Positions 34,187-42,723 of a DNA stretch of 48,632 bases are shown in pieces. The position numbers and the translations under genes were made by a program. This stretch comes from Lentisphaerota bacterium (GTDB taxonomy: Bacteria > Verrucomicrobiota > Lentisphaeria > Victivallales > UBA1829), in NCBI GenBank assembly GCA_015061915.1, contig SUVR01000014.1, forward strand, positions 1 through 48,632, read 5' to 3'. Each line of letters opens with the position of its first letter. Position 1 is the first letter of the stretch. The notes under the pieces were generated by a model. It saw nothing but the letters and a program-made list of their open reading frames with translations. It was not told where the DNA came from and did no database searches.

Positions 34187-36231
34187 TCAACTGCGTCCAC
34201 CGTCTCTTCAAAACCGTAATCACGCAGGATCGAATCTTCTTTCAGCGTGAAGTCGAAGTTTTCCATATCCCTGAAACCCGGATCGGCAAAGATGGAATGG
34301 CGGTCAAAGCCAGCTTCCTGCCACTGTTTCATGGTCAGTTCACGGGCTTCTTTTGCATCATTGTCATAGTAATGACCGAAAAATTTTTTCTTTTTGCCGG
34401 AAATATCGTAGTAAATGTTGCCGTCCGCATAGACTTTCTTGTTCACAAACAGGTCTTTCGTTTTCAGCTGGGCAGATGTCCGGTTGTCCGTGATGAACAC
34501 ATTGTTGATGAATGAGATCACCTTGCCGTGCTTTTCACCGGGTGATTGATACCCCTGGAAGTTGGAGTCGTGGCTTACCAGCCATGCAGAGCTGTTGTTG
34601 AAAGCAAAGATGTTCCAGCGGACAATATTTTCTCTGCCGTAATGCTGGTGGTATCCGTTGCAGTCGCACTTATAGACCACGTTCCGTTCCAGCACAATGT
34701 GGGAAGAACCTTCATCTGTGTAAAGTCCCCAGCCACCGTAGTAGCGGCTGGAAATGTGGTGGATCGTGTTCCCCCAGACCCGGGTACCCGGCTGGATGCC
34801 CAGCAGATACACTCCACCCATATCGGAGAGGATCTTTTTGCCCAGATCGTGAATGTGGTTGTGGTGGATCCGGATCTCCCGCGCGGCGGAATTGGCGTAG
34901 CCCCAGACCCAGCCGCAGGAAATGCCGGAGTAGTAGAGATCGTGGATGTGATTATCTTCCAGCAGGCAGCCCCACGCGTGCTGGGTGATGATCCCGATGG
35001 ATGCCAGGTAGAACTGACCGCAATCGTGGATGTGGTTGCCCTTGATGATGATCTTGTTTACCTGAAGCGCCGGCTCTTTCTGTTCGGCGGCATAGTTCAC
35101 GCCGTTCAGGATGAAGCCGCCGCCGCCCAGATTGTGCAGATGATTGTTCCGGAACGTCAGGCGGGTACAAGCCTGATATGCCTGAACTCCGTACCAGGAA
35201 CAGCCGCAGATCTCGCAGTCCTCCACCACGCAGTCCGAGGCATGATCGAAGAACAGAACTCCGGGCAGATGGGTCGCACCCTGTGCGCCGGCGTAGAAAT
35301 CTTTTTTCCGGGGGTCGCCGGGCCGTTCTTTGCTGAAGGGCAGCGTGGCGAAACCGGTGTCATGCAGGTCCAGACCCTGTCCGCTGTTGTTCTTGCCCGC
35401 GCCAAAGATGGGCATATAGTTACCGCCACCCCGGAAGACCAGCCCTTTGATCGTCACATTCCGCACGCCGGAATCAAACCGGGCGAGGGTACCGATCATG
35501 GGGATCTCGGCAACGAAGGATTTTTTCCCTTTTTCCGGGATGTAGAAAAGTTCCCGGGTGTTCCGGTCAAAGTAATATTCTCCCGGTTCAGAGAGGGCTT
35601 CCCGCACATTGGAGAAATAGTATTCCGTGTTCGCTTTTCCGGCGACATACCGGATGGAGGAGTCGGTAACGATCTTCCGTTCTTCCGCATCAAAGGATTC
35701 GAGCTTGAAATATTCCCCGATCCACAGGTGGGTCATGGTGATCCGGATATTCTGCGGATCGTACCACGCAGGATTGAAATCTCCTTCTTCATAATGGAAG
35801 TTATCGTAGTCGTCTGCCCCGGTGGAAAAGCCGGTACGCTCATCGGTCACACGCAAAAAATCGGTTTTCGGATAACGGGCAGCCTGTGCCAGTTTGCCAT
35901 CCACGTAGAAGAAGGGCAGGTCTTTGATCTCCGGCGGAAGAATGGTGCGGAGTGCGGAAATGCCGTTGATTTTGCATTTTGTCCAGCCGGTAACTTCCAT
36001 GGCGCCGGAAAGGACGGGCTTTTCGCCCTCCGCTGCCTCGATCGTTACGGGAAATTCTTCGGAAAAATGAAGCGGCTGAGTGAGCCGGTATGTACCTTCG
36101 TGGACAATGATCTTTGCCGGCAGTTCCAGATCCCCGCAGGCGAACAGATTTTTCATCCGGTTGTATGCCTTTTGAATATCGGGGTAGATCGTATCCCCTT
36201 CCCACTTGCCATCATAAACGTGAATGATCAT
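34183..36231 (-). CDS. Right-handed parallel beta-helix protein, probable polysaccharide-active enzyme
   Basis: 682 aa, AGGAG before the ATG at 36231. An opening segment (IIHVYDGKWEGDTIYPDIQKA, in outline 1-25) and the IIVHEGTYRL turn (41-50) are typical of the first coils of a beta-helix; FYVDGKLAQAARYP (~107-120) resembles the insert seen in GH141/GH120-like and related proteins. The middle carries many N-x-I-H-D turns (HNHLHNLGGGG, GNHIHDCG, DNHIHDLY, HNHIHDLG), the ladder of a parallel beta-helix. No signal peptide is present. Whether it is a lyase or a hydrolase cannot be decided. It is controlled from 36278-36306, with a direct-repeat operator upstream. Confidence 0.85.
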   Translation of the reverse strand: MIIHVYDGKWEGDTIYPDIQKAYNRMKNLFACGDLELPAKIIVHEGTYRLTQPLHFSEEFPVTIEAAEGEKPVLSGAMEVTGWTKCKINGISALRTILPPEIKDLPFFYVDGKLAQAARYPKTDFLRVTDERTGFSTGADDYDNFHYEEGDFNPAWYDPQNIRITMTHLWIGEYFKLESFDAEERKIVTDSSIRYVAGKANTEYYFSNVREALSEPGEYYFDRNTRELFYIPEKGKKSFVAEIPMIGTLARFDSGVRNVTIKGLVFRGGGNYMPIFGAGKNNSGQGLDLHDTGFATLPFSKERPGDPRKKDFYAGAQGATHLPGVLFFDHASDCVVEDCEICGCSWYGVQAYQACTRLTFRNNHLHNLGGGGFILNGVNYAAEQKEPALQVNKIIIKGNHIHDCGQFYLASIGIITQHAWGCLLEDNHIHDLYYSGISCGWVWGYANSAAREIRIHHNHIHDLGKKILSDMGGVYLLGIQPGTRVWGNTIHHISSRYYGGWGLYTDEGSSHIVLERNVVYKCDCNGYHQHYGRENIVRWNIFAFNNSSAWLVSHDSNFQGYQSPGEKHGKVISFINNVFITDNRTSAQLKTKDLFVNKKVYADGNIYYDISGKKKKFFGHYYDNDAKEARELTMKQWQEAGFDRHSIFADPGFRDMENFDFTLKEDSILRDYGFEETVDAVE

Positions 36232-36277
36232 TTCTTTTCTCCTGATTGTGTTTGCGTATGGCGGCTTCTTTCGTAAA

Positions 36278-36306
36278 AATATACCGCGCCGGAGCAGGGT
36301 TTACAA
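36278..36306 (-). promoter_or_regulatory. Promoter of the beta-helix operon
   Basis: On the minus strand TTGTAA (36301-36306), 17-bp spacer, TATATT (36278-36283). A poor -35 box with a good -10 suits a promoter that needs an activator. Confidence 0.7.
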
Positions 36307-36320
36307 CTCCTTTTTATCGA

Positions 36321-36353
36321 AAAAAAGAGATGTAACCCGGCAAAAAAGAGATG
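36321..36353. promoter_or_regulatory. Two 12-bp direct repeats phased by 21 bp, probable AraC-type operator
   Basis: AAAAAAGAGATG occurs at 36321-36332 and, identical, at 36342-36353: a period of 21 bp, two turns of DNA, ending 14 bp upstream of the -35 box of the beta-helix promoter. This is the classical layout of AraC-family I1/I2 half-sites. The AraC gene at 32822 is in the same cluster. Confidence 0.65.
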
Positions 36354-36375
36354 AAAACGGCACAGCGCCGGTCCG

Positions 36376-36834
36376 TCACAGTTCCTTGCGGAAGCGGTAA
36401 TGGAGATTTTCCGGAACCAGCGGCGTGGGGGCAGCTTTCCGGTCGATCTCCACATAACCCAGCTTCCGATAAAACGCCGGAGCCTGAAAGGTGTTGGTCG
36501 TGAGTTCAACCGCCGTGATGCCATCTGCCTTGACACGCCGTTCCAGTTCATCGAACAGGCGCTTGCCCCAACCGGTTCCCCGCAGACAATCGCCGATATA
36601 AGCAAAGTCCACAAAAATTTGCGGCGTTTCCGTTTCCATCCGGTGCCAGACAATTCCCCCGCAGCAGGTGCCGTCCCCGTCCCGCAGGACCAGAGCGCAG
36701 GTATCTTCCTGGACCGAAGGTTTCAGCCCTTCGATCCGGTCGTGTCCGCTCCGGGAGAGGTTGAACGTATAAAGCGCATCGTGAATCTGACAGATGTCCT
36801 GAAAGTCCGTGCTGAAAACGATCCTGCAATCCAT
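36376..36834 (-). CDS. GNAT-family N-acetyltransferase
   Basis: 152 aa from the ATG at 36834, 2 bp upstream of... that is, just beyond the stop of the phosphoesterase gene (stop ends at 36839), implying translational coupling. The GNAT core is visible: FVDFAYIGDCLRGTGWGKRLFDELERR contains the acetyl-CoA loop (R-G-x-G-x-G/K type), and FYRKLGYVEID is the usual C-terminal motif. The acceptor substrate cannot be inferred; small GNATs act on amines of sugars, antibiotics, peptides or proteins. Third gene of the 40061-36376 operon. Confidence 0.9.
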   Translation of the reverse strand: MDCRIVFSTDFQDICQIHDALYTFNLSRSGHDRIEGLKPSVQEDTCALVLRDGDGTCCGGIVWHRMETETPQIFVDFAYIGDCLRGTGWGKRLFDELERRVKADGITAVELTTNTFQAPAFYRKLGYVEIDRKAAPTPLVPENLHYRFRKEL

Positions 36835-36838
36835 GGAC

Positions 36839-37951
36839 TTACTTCTTTCTCGGCAGGATTTCTTCCCCGACCACCTGTTTTTCCTGATTTGTGTACTGGA
36901 CCAGGATCTGATCTTCAGAAAGGGTAATGGCACCGCCGGTGAATTCGCTCCGGTCTTTCGTGGGCTTGGAGGCAACGATCACCGGGCAGGGGGTTCCCTT
37001 GTTGTCCCGTTCATCCCCTTCATGGATCACGTATAACTGGTGCATATGTCCGCTGATGATCACATCCGGCTTCACCGTTTCTTTGAGGATGTTGCACCAT
37101 TCGGTGTAAAGTTCTCCTTCAATATCAAAGGGTTTCGGCATATTCTGCGGGAACGGCACATGGCTGGTGACGATTCTGTACTTCACGCCCGGTGCGGCAT
37201 ATTCGTGTTCCGGATCGGCAGCAACTTTCTTCAGAAATTCCGTTTCCCGGCGGCGGAAATCTTCACAGCAGATGGTCCAGCCGTATTCGTTGCTGGTATC
37301 TGCCTTGTCTTCGCCGCAATCCAGCACGATCCCCCACAGGGGGCCGAGACGGAAGGTATAGTAGGAAGCACCCTTGTTGCAGGCGGTGTATTCCGGCAGT
37401 TTTTCGGCATAGATCCCACGGGTGTCATGGTTCCCGCGGGAGAAGACAACGGGGACGGATCCGCCGGTGATCTTCCCGGCGATCTCATGGATCGTACGGA
37501 AGTTTTCCACTCTGCCGCTGTCTTCCGGCACGTCTCCGTTCAGCAGAAGCAGGTCCAGCTGATCCCCGAAAAATGCACCGGCTTTCACGGGTGCTTCGAT
37601 CCGGTTGTGAGCGTCCGCCACCTGATAGATCCGCACATCCGGACCGGTCACCGGACGGAATGGAAGAGTGAAGGAAAAGACATCGGAGAGGTCGGAGAAA
37701 TAGGGTTTCCGTTCGTTCACGATCCGCCAGCAGATGGTGTATTCTTTTGCTTCGTCCAGCAGAGCCATCGGCACGTGCATCTGGTGTGTCATGGAGCTGG
37801 AGCGCAGGATCCCGTTGGAGTCATCATAGAAATTTTTTCCGCCCACCGTGACCCACATGACACATTCTCTGCTCACGGGAACAAAGATCTGGTATTCACG
37901 GTCAACAGCATAGACGGCGGGGGCGGTCGTAAAAAGTTCGGGGAGATTCAT
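36839..37951 (-). CDS. Calcineurin-like metallophosphoesterase
   Basis: 370 aa. After an N-terminal beta domain (~1-100) the complete two-metal site follows: Asp113 and His115 (VADAHN), Asp140 (NGD), Asn174-His175 (GNHD), TSHVPF and GHMHQLY. Family members cleave phosphomonoesters or diesters; the N-terminal beta domain is also seen in purple-acid-phosphatase-like relatives. No signal peptide. Starts 16 bp after the stop of the upstream alpha/alpha-toroid-like gene, so it is the second gene of that operon. Confidence 0.92.
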   Translation of the reverse strand: MNLPELFTTAPAVYAVDREYQIFVPVSRECVMWVTVGGKNFYDDSNGILRSSSMTHQMHVPMALLDEAKEYTICWRIVNERKPYFSDLSDVFSFTLPFRPVTGPDVRIYQVADAHNRIEAPVKAGAFFGDQLDLLLLNGDVPEDSGRVENFRTIHEIAGKITGGSVPVVFSRGNHDTRGIYAEKLPEYTACNKGASYYTFRLGPLWGIVLDCGEDKADTSNEYGWTICCEDFRRRETEFLKKVAADPEHEYAAPGVKYRIVTSHVPFPQNMPKPFDIEGELYTEWCNILKETVKPDVIISGHMHQLYVIHEGDERDNKGTPCPVIVASKPTKDRSEFTGGAITLSEDQILVQYTNQEKQVVGEEILPRKK

Positions 37952-37967
37952 TTTTGTATTCCTGTTG

Positions 37968-40061
37968 TTATTGGTTATGATATTTGAAACTCAAAGCTGC
38001 GGAAAGCACCAGTGCCACGATCCAGACCGGATTCCACACATTGGTCCCGCCACGCCAGATCGTCTGCTCGAAGGGGCCCTGCATATAGTTGGTCTGGAAG
38101 AACTGCTCGCTCTGTTCGCCGGGCGTGACCAGATTCCAGTCGCCGGGATAGCGGACGATCCCGTGGGACCAGGCAGACATGACGCCCTGTCCGATCCGGC
38201 GCAGGTCATCATCGCCCGTCCGGACGCCGAAATCATAGACTTCGTATGCTGGGAAGTACACATCCAGGTGCATATTCTGGACGCTGACTCCGGGCCAGAA
38301 GACAGAGTCAAAACCATTGTCGGCGCACAGTGTTCCCGGTCGGAACGGCACGCTCCAGAAGTAGACAAAGGTGGAGATCCACTTTGCACTGAGTTGAGCA
38401 TATTCCCGGTGTTTTTCCGAACCGGTCCGGCAGTATGCCCGGTAGGCGGCAAGGAAAAAGTAAAGCCCCGATTCCTTGTCCTCGCAGGCGGCATCCAATG
38501 TCGCCCGGCTGAAGGGGTACTCCAAGGTCCGGAGAAAGACGTCATAATAGCGGTCCAGAATGGCAAATGCGCCTTCCTGCAATACAGGATCATCAAAATA
38601 TTCTGCCGCGCTGATCAACGCTTCGATACAGGCAGTCCCCGCACCATTGATCAGATCGTCTGCCGGGGTGCCGTCCGCGAAGAAAAACAGGGGATAAATG
38701 CCGTGTTTGTTCAGGTGGGCTTTCTCCAGCAGAAAGTCGGCGCCGCGCCGTAATGTATCTTCCCATTCCGGCTTGACTGCCTGACCGTTTGCACGCAGAA
38801 GTTGCAGACACGCTGCAAGATGCGCCAGACTTTCCCCCGTCTGACGGCTGTTGATCCGGTCTTTGTAGCGGGCTTCATTGGCAGACCATTCATTGGTTGC
38901 GGGATCGTGAAAGTGATACTTGAGACCGGTCACTGCTTCCGGTGCACTTGCAAAATGGTCCAGTACCGTGATCCCCCGTTTCATCCAGCGGTCATCGCCG
39001 TGCAGACCGAGTGTCAGTGCGCACCAGGCAAGACGCAGAGACTGCCCCACCCAGCCGTAAAGAAAACCGGATTTGCCGTGGTAGATGTTGCCTTCCTCCG
39101 GCGTGGCGGTGATCCAGTGAAAGCCGGATCCGTTTGGCGTATCCTCCCAGCGGTGGTCCATAGCGTTGGTTTTGAGGGAGATGACTTCATCCAGCGTCAG
39201 GACCGGATTTTCTTTGGGTTGATAAAGTTTCATGCCCTGATCGATCAGTGTCGTAAAGCCTCTGCCTTCCGCAGGGCAGACCGCAAGATCAACGAAAAGC
39301 GTTTTCCGGAGCGTTTCTCCCTCCTTCAGGTCCAGATAACCGAATCCGGGCAGAGAGTAAAGTTTGTTCTGGGCGCCGTAAAGGGCATCCCGTTCTTTCC
39401 CGAATGCCACCGCACCGCTCAGACTCAACAGGTCAAATGCACCATCTTCCCGACGGATCAGCCCCAGGGACCAGGTTTCACCGGTGGGCGTCTGTGAAGG
39501 AATAGTGAAAAGTGTCAGACCACAGAATGAACCGTCTGCCAACTGCCACTCCCGGTTGATACCGGGGATCGGAAGCCGGTGTTCCTCCACCACCAATGCA
39601 TCGCCGGGATCGGAGGGCAGATGAGGTACCAGCCGTTCCGGGGCAGAGCCGGGGTTGTCGTTATAAATCACGCTGGGCAGGGTGATTTTCTCTTTCGGGT
39701 CGCAAGTCAGGGGAAAACGGGTACCGAGAACGATCTTTTCCGCATCTTTCAGTATCGTCCATTCCCGGTTAATCTGCAACATATTGTGATGGAATGAAAA
39801 GTGATCCCGGATCCGGAAAAGATCGGTTTCTGCAAGCACAATGATTCCATAAGCATCCTCTGAACAGGTGATCTCCCGGAACGTACCGGATTCCGGTTTC
39901 CAGGGGATTTGACGGGAAAAACAGCAGAGTTCCGCATAATCCCAAATCTGTTCCGGCGTGTTCGGGGGTGTTGAGGCGAGCTTCAGCCGCAGGGAGGTAT
40001 TATCCGGCTGTTCGCAGGTGAAACGCAGAGTTTCACTCTCAAGTATTGCTTGAAAGACCAT
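37968..40061 (-). CDS. Uncharacterised protein with predicted beta-sandwich and alpha/alpha-toroid domains
   Basis: 697 aa from the ATG at 40061 (GAAGGA upstream; promoter at 40100-40127 excludes a longer version). Residues 1-~270 are beta-rich; ~290-697 are helical with repeated aromatic/Gly turns (GKSGFLYGWVGQSLRLAWCAL, in outline; HLAACLQLLRANG; LLEKAHLNKHGIYPLFFFADG; GAGTACIEALISAAEY) typical of an (alpha/alpha)6 toroid, as in unsaturated glucuronyl hydrolases, GH127-like and similar families. I cannot name the family or catalytic residues. No signal peptide. First gene of an operon with a phosphoesterase and an acetyltransferase, and divergent from the M20 gene at 40243. Confidence 0.75.
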   Translation of the reverse strand: MVFQAILESETLRFTCEQPDNTSLRLKLASTPPNTPEQIWDYAELCCFSRQIPWKPESGTFREITCSEDAYGIIVLAETDLFRIRDHFSFHHNMLQINREWTILKDAEKIVLGTRFPLTCDPKEKITLPSVIYNDNPGSAPERLVPHLPSDPGDALVVEEHRLPIPGINREWQLADGSFCGLTLFTIPSQTPTGETWSLGLIRREDGAFDLLSLSGAVAFGKERDALYGAQNKLYSLPGFGYLDLKEGETLRKTLFVDLAVCPAEGRGFTTLIDQGMKLYQPKENPVLTLDEVISLKTNAMDHRWEDTPNGSGFHWITATPEEGNIYHGKSGFLYGWVGQSLRLAWCALTLGLHGDDRWMKRGITVLDHFASAPEAVTGLKYHFHDPATNEWSANEARYKDRINSRQTGESLAHLAACLQLLRANGQAVKPEWEDTLRRGADFLLEKAHLNKHGIYPLFFFADGTPADDLINGAGTACIEALISAAEYFDDPVLQEGAFAILDRYYDVFLRTLEYPFSRATLDAACEDKESGLYFFLAAYRAYCRTGSEKHREYAQLSAKWISTFVYFWSVPFRPGTLCADNGFDSVFWPGVSVQNMHLDVYFPAYEVYDFGVRTGDDDLRRIGQGVMSAWSHGIVRYPGDWNLVTPGEQSEQFFQTNYMQGPFEQTIWRGGTNVWNPVWIVALVLSAALSFKYHNQ

Positions 40062-40099
40062 TGTATTTTTTCCTTCTTCCGGGTTGGTTTTTCTGCTGT

Positions 40100-40127
40100 A
40101 ATATACACGGATCCGGTCAGATTGCAA
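40100..40127 (-). promoter_or_regulatory. Promoter of the toroid/phosphoesterase/GNAT operon
   Basis: On the minus strand TTGCAA (40122-40127), 16-bp spacer, TATATT (40100-40105). Divergent from the promoter at 40181, with 53 bp between the two -35 boxes. Confidence 0.75.
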
Positions 40128-40180
40128 CAGGAAAACCGGCAAAATTTATTTGATCTTTCAGTCGGAGATTGATTTACTGT

Positions 40181-40208
40181 TTGAAATCTGAAAAACAAGG
40201 ACTATATT
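40181..40208 (+). promoter_or_regulatory. Promoter of the M20/GH28-like operon
   Basis: TTGAAA (40181-40186), 16-bp spacer, TATATT (40203-40208), identical in both boxes and spacing to the promoter at 32739-32766. AAAGGA at 40230-40235 precedes ATG 40243. Confidence 0.78.
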
Positions 40209-40242
40209 TTACAAAAACAGTTGAAATATAAAGGACCTGTCT

Positions 40243-41418
40243 ATGAAAAGACTTGATGATTTGAAGCAGACCATTGCCGGGATCTCACCCCGTTTGCGAG
40301 TACTCTCTGATGCGATCTGGAATCATCCTGAACTGGCGTACAAAGAATACTTTGCCGTGGAGCAGGCAAAGAAATTTCTGCAGGAACAGGGCTTTGATGT
40401 AATCAATCCTTATTGTGATATTGAAACATCGTTTCGTGCGGAATATGGCAGCGGTACCCCGGTTTTTGCCATCTTTGCGGAGTACGATGCTCTGCCGGAT
40501 GTGGGACACGCCTGTGGGCACAATCTGATTTGTTCTGCCGGTCTTGCCGCATTTTGCGCTGTGGCGGAAACAATGAAACAGCAGCAGCTTCCCGGAAAAG
40601 TTGTTCTGTTGGGATCGCCGGCGGAGGAATCCCACGGGGGAAAAGTCAAAATGATCCAAGCCGGTTGTCTGGAAGGGATCGATGCTGCTATGATGGTCCA
40701 TCCCTCTTACCGGACGACACCGGATACCGGTTCCTGTGCGATCACCCGTTACAATGTGGTGTTCCACGGGAAAGCCGCTCACGCTGCCGCAGCACCGGAA
40801 TTGGGAATCAATGCGCTGGCGGCGGTCAATCTGCTCTTTTCCGGAGTCAATGCGTTTCGGGAAGTGCTGCCGGAAGATGCCCGGATGCACGGGATCATTC
40901 TGGATGGCGGGGAAGCGCCGAACATCATCCCTGCCCGGGCGGAATGTCGTTTCTTCCTGCGGTCCGTCAGCGAAAAATGGATCAAAATGATGGAAAAGCG
41001 TTTTCTGGATATCGTCCATGGGGCGGAACTGATGACCGGGGCGACAGCAGAAGTCAGCCTTTTTAATGTGCCTTATATGTCCCGTATGCCCAACTCCGCT
41101 CTGAACCGGATCTATCTGGAAAGCATGACGGCAAACGGGTTCAAGTATGTGATCCCTGCCCACGGTGCGAGAGGGTCTTCGGACTTCGGCAATGTCTCCC
41201 ACGCGGTGCCGGGGATCCACCCCTATTTTCCCATCGCAGATCACGAGATCGCCGCCCATTCCCCTGCGTTCCGGGAAGCAGCAGGAACGGATTTCGCCTT
41301 TGAAAATGCCATGAAAGCGGCGTCATCCATCGCCAATGTGGCGTTGACCTATCTGACGGACCCGGATTTCCGGAGTGAAGTCGATTCCGAGTTCAAGCAG
41401 ATGTCTGAAAGAGAGTGA
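40243..41418 (+). CDS. M20-family amidohydrolase (AbgB/indole-acetyl-amino acid hydrolase-like)
   Basis: 391 aa. Metal-site motifs are AEYDALPDVGHACGHN (Asp82, His89, Cys91, His93) and SPAEESHGGK with the catalytic Glu pair near residue 130; a late His occurs in HGARGSSDFGNVSH. The Cys in HACGHN and the SPAEE wording place it with M20D amidohydrolases acting on N-acyl or aminobenzoyl-glutamate-type amides, not with carboxypeptidases. First gene of a two-gene operon; the GH28-like gene begins 3 bp after its stop. The pairing hints at an amide-linked group on a uronic acid or other sugar, but this is speculation. Confidence 0.92.
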   Translation: MKRLDDLKQTIAGISPRLRVLSDAIWNHPELAYKEYFAVEQAKKFLQEQGFDVINPYCDIETSFRAEYGSGTPVFAIFAEYDALPDVGHACGHNLICSAGLAAFCAVAETMKQQQLPGKVVLLGSPAEESHGGKVKMIQAGCLEGIDAAMMVHPSYRTTPDTGSCAITRYNVVFHGKAAHAAAAPELGINALAAVNLLFSGVNAFREVLPEDARMHGIILDGGEAPNIIPARAECRFFLRSVSEKWIKMMEKRFLDIVHGAELMTGATAEVSLFNVPYMSRMPNSALNRIYLESMTANGFKYVIPAHGARGSSDFGNVSHAVPGIHPYFPIADHEIAAHSPAFREAAGTDFAFENAMKAASSIANVALTYLTDPDFRSEVDSEFKQMSERE

Positions 41419-41421
41419 TTT

Positions 41422-42723
41422 ATGAAGAATGTTCTGGATTTCGGTGCAGTTGGCGATGGTATCACAAAGGATACGGCAGCGGTTCAGCGTGCCATTGATC
41501 AGGGCGGCACGGTTTACTTTCCGGCGGGGACCTATCTCTGCGGCTCCCTCTACCTCCGCTCCCAGACCACGCTGGAACTGGAAAACGGCGCCGTGATCCT
41601 GGGCAGTCCCGATCCGGAAGACTACAATAAGCCGGATTTCTGTCCACAGAACAGTGTCTGCCTGCCTGAAAAAGCCTTCGGTGCCCACCTGATCATTGCG
41701 CTGGAAGTGGACCACGTGGCGATCCGGGGAGGAAAGATTGATGGCAACCGGGCGGCGTTTTTTGATCCTTCTCTTTACAGCCGGGATGACTTCCCCGGGT
41801 GGCGTCCCTCCCAGATGCTGTATTTCTGCGAGAGCAGTCACATTCTGCTGGAGAATGTGGAAATGGTCAATTCTCCCTACTGGACCTGTTTCCTCCATGG
41901 CTGTACGGACATTACGATCCGCAGCGTGACTATCCGGAATCAGAAAGGCGTCTGGAACGGGGATGGTCTGGATATCGACTGTTGTCGTCAGGTCGTTGTA
42001 AGTGATTGCATTATTGATTCTTCAGACGACAGTATTGCCATCCGTGCCTCCGGAAAGGACCGCCTTCTTCATACGGAAGGGATCTGTGAGGATATTACTG
42101 TGACCAACTGTGTGCTGCGGTCCGGACAGGCGGGCGTCCGTCTGGGGGTGGGCAATGGTTTGATCCGGCACTGCACATTCAGCAATCTGGTGATCCGGGA
42201 CGGCAAGTTCGGGATCTGTATGCTTTCCACCTACTACCCGGAACTCTTCCCGGCAGGTGCGGAAGGCGCGGGGATCGCGGATATTCTCTTCTCCAATCTG
42301 TATCTCAACGCCCAGATCCCCATTGATATTTCATCCAACTGGGCAGATAAACCGTTGAAGACGTCCCGCAAGGAGATCCGGGGCATCACGATCCAGAACG
42401 TTCGTGGCTATGGCTGCCGGACTTCAATCCTGCAGGGGAATCTGGACTACAATGTGAGTGATCTCACTTTTTCCGATATTTCTCTGGAGATCACGGGCGG
42501 GGAGGACATTCTGAACCCCAATCATCCGAGCGTGCCGATCTGCTATCTGCGTCCCTGCGCATTTTATGTTGCTTACGCGGCGGATGTGCTGTTCCGGAAC
42601 TGCCGGATCCGCTGGAAAGATGAAACACCCCTCTGGCAGCAGGCGATCGAAACGGAAAATAACCGGGATCTGATCTTTACGGATTGCCGCTTTGCCGTGC
42701 CGCGCGGCGGGGCGGGTCAGTAA
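41422..42723 (+). CDS. GH28-like (polygalacturonase-type) beta-helix protein
   Basis: 433 aa. An N-terminal FGAVGDGITKDTAAVQRAI segment with PAGTY is the standard start of GH28 and related beta-helix enzymes. NGDGLDI (179-185, Asp181) and DSSDDSIAIRA (Asp202, Asp203) match the three catalytic Asp positions of polygalacturonases. The usual GHG segment, however, reads SGQAGVRLGVGNG: the catalytic His is missing, as in some GH28-like subgroups with other substrates. There is no signal peptide, so it is intracellular, which argues for oligosaccharides as substrate. Its last 7 bp overlap the 3' end of the convergent AraC gene. Confidence 0.87.
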   Translation: MKNVLDFGAVGDGITKDTAAVQRAIDQGGTVYFPAGTYLCGSLYLRSQTTLELENGAVILGSPDPEDYNKPDFCPQNSVCLPEKAFGAHLIIALEVDHVAIRGGKIDGNRAAFFDPSLYSRDDFPGWRPSQMLYFCESSHILLENVEMVNSPYWTCFLHGCTDITIRSVTIRNQKGVWNGDGLDIDCCRQVVVSDCIIDSSDDSIAIRASGKDRLLHTEGICEDITVTNCVLRSGQAGVRLGVGNGLIRHCTFSNLVIRDGKFGICMLSTYYPELFPAGAEGAGIADILFSNLYLNAQIPIDISSNWADKPLKTSRKEIRGITIQNVRGYGCRTSILQGNLDYNVSDLTFSDISLEITGGEDILNPNHPSVPICYLRPCAFYVAYAADVLFRNCRIRWKDETPLWQQAIETENNRDLIFTDCRFAVPRGGAGQ

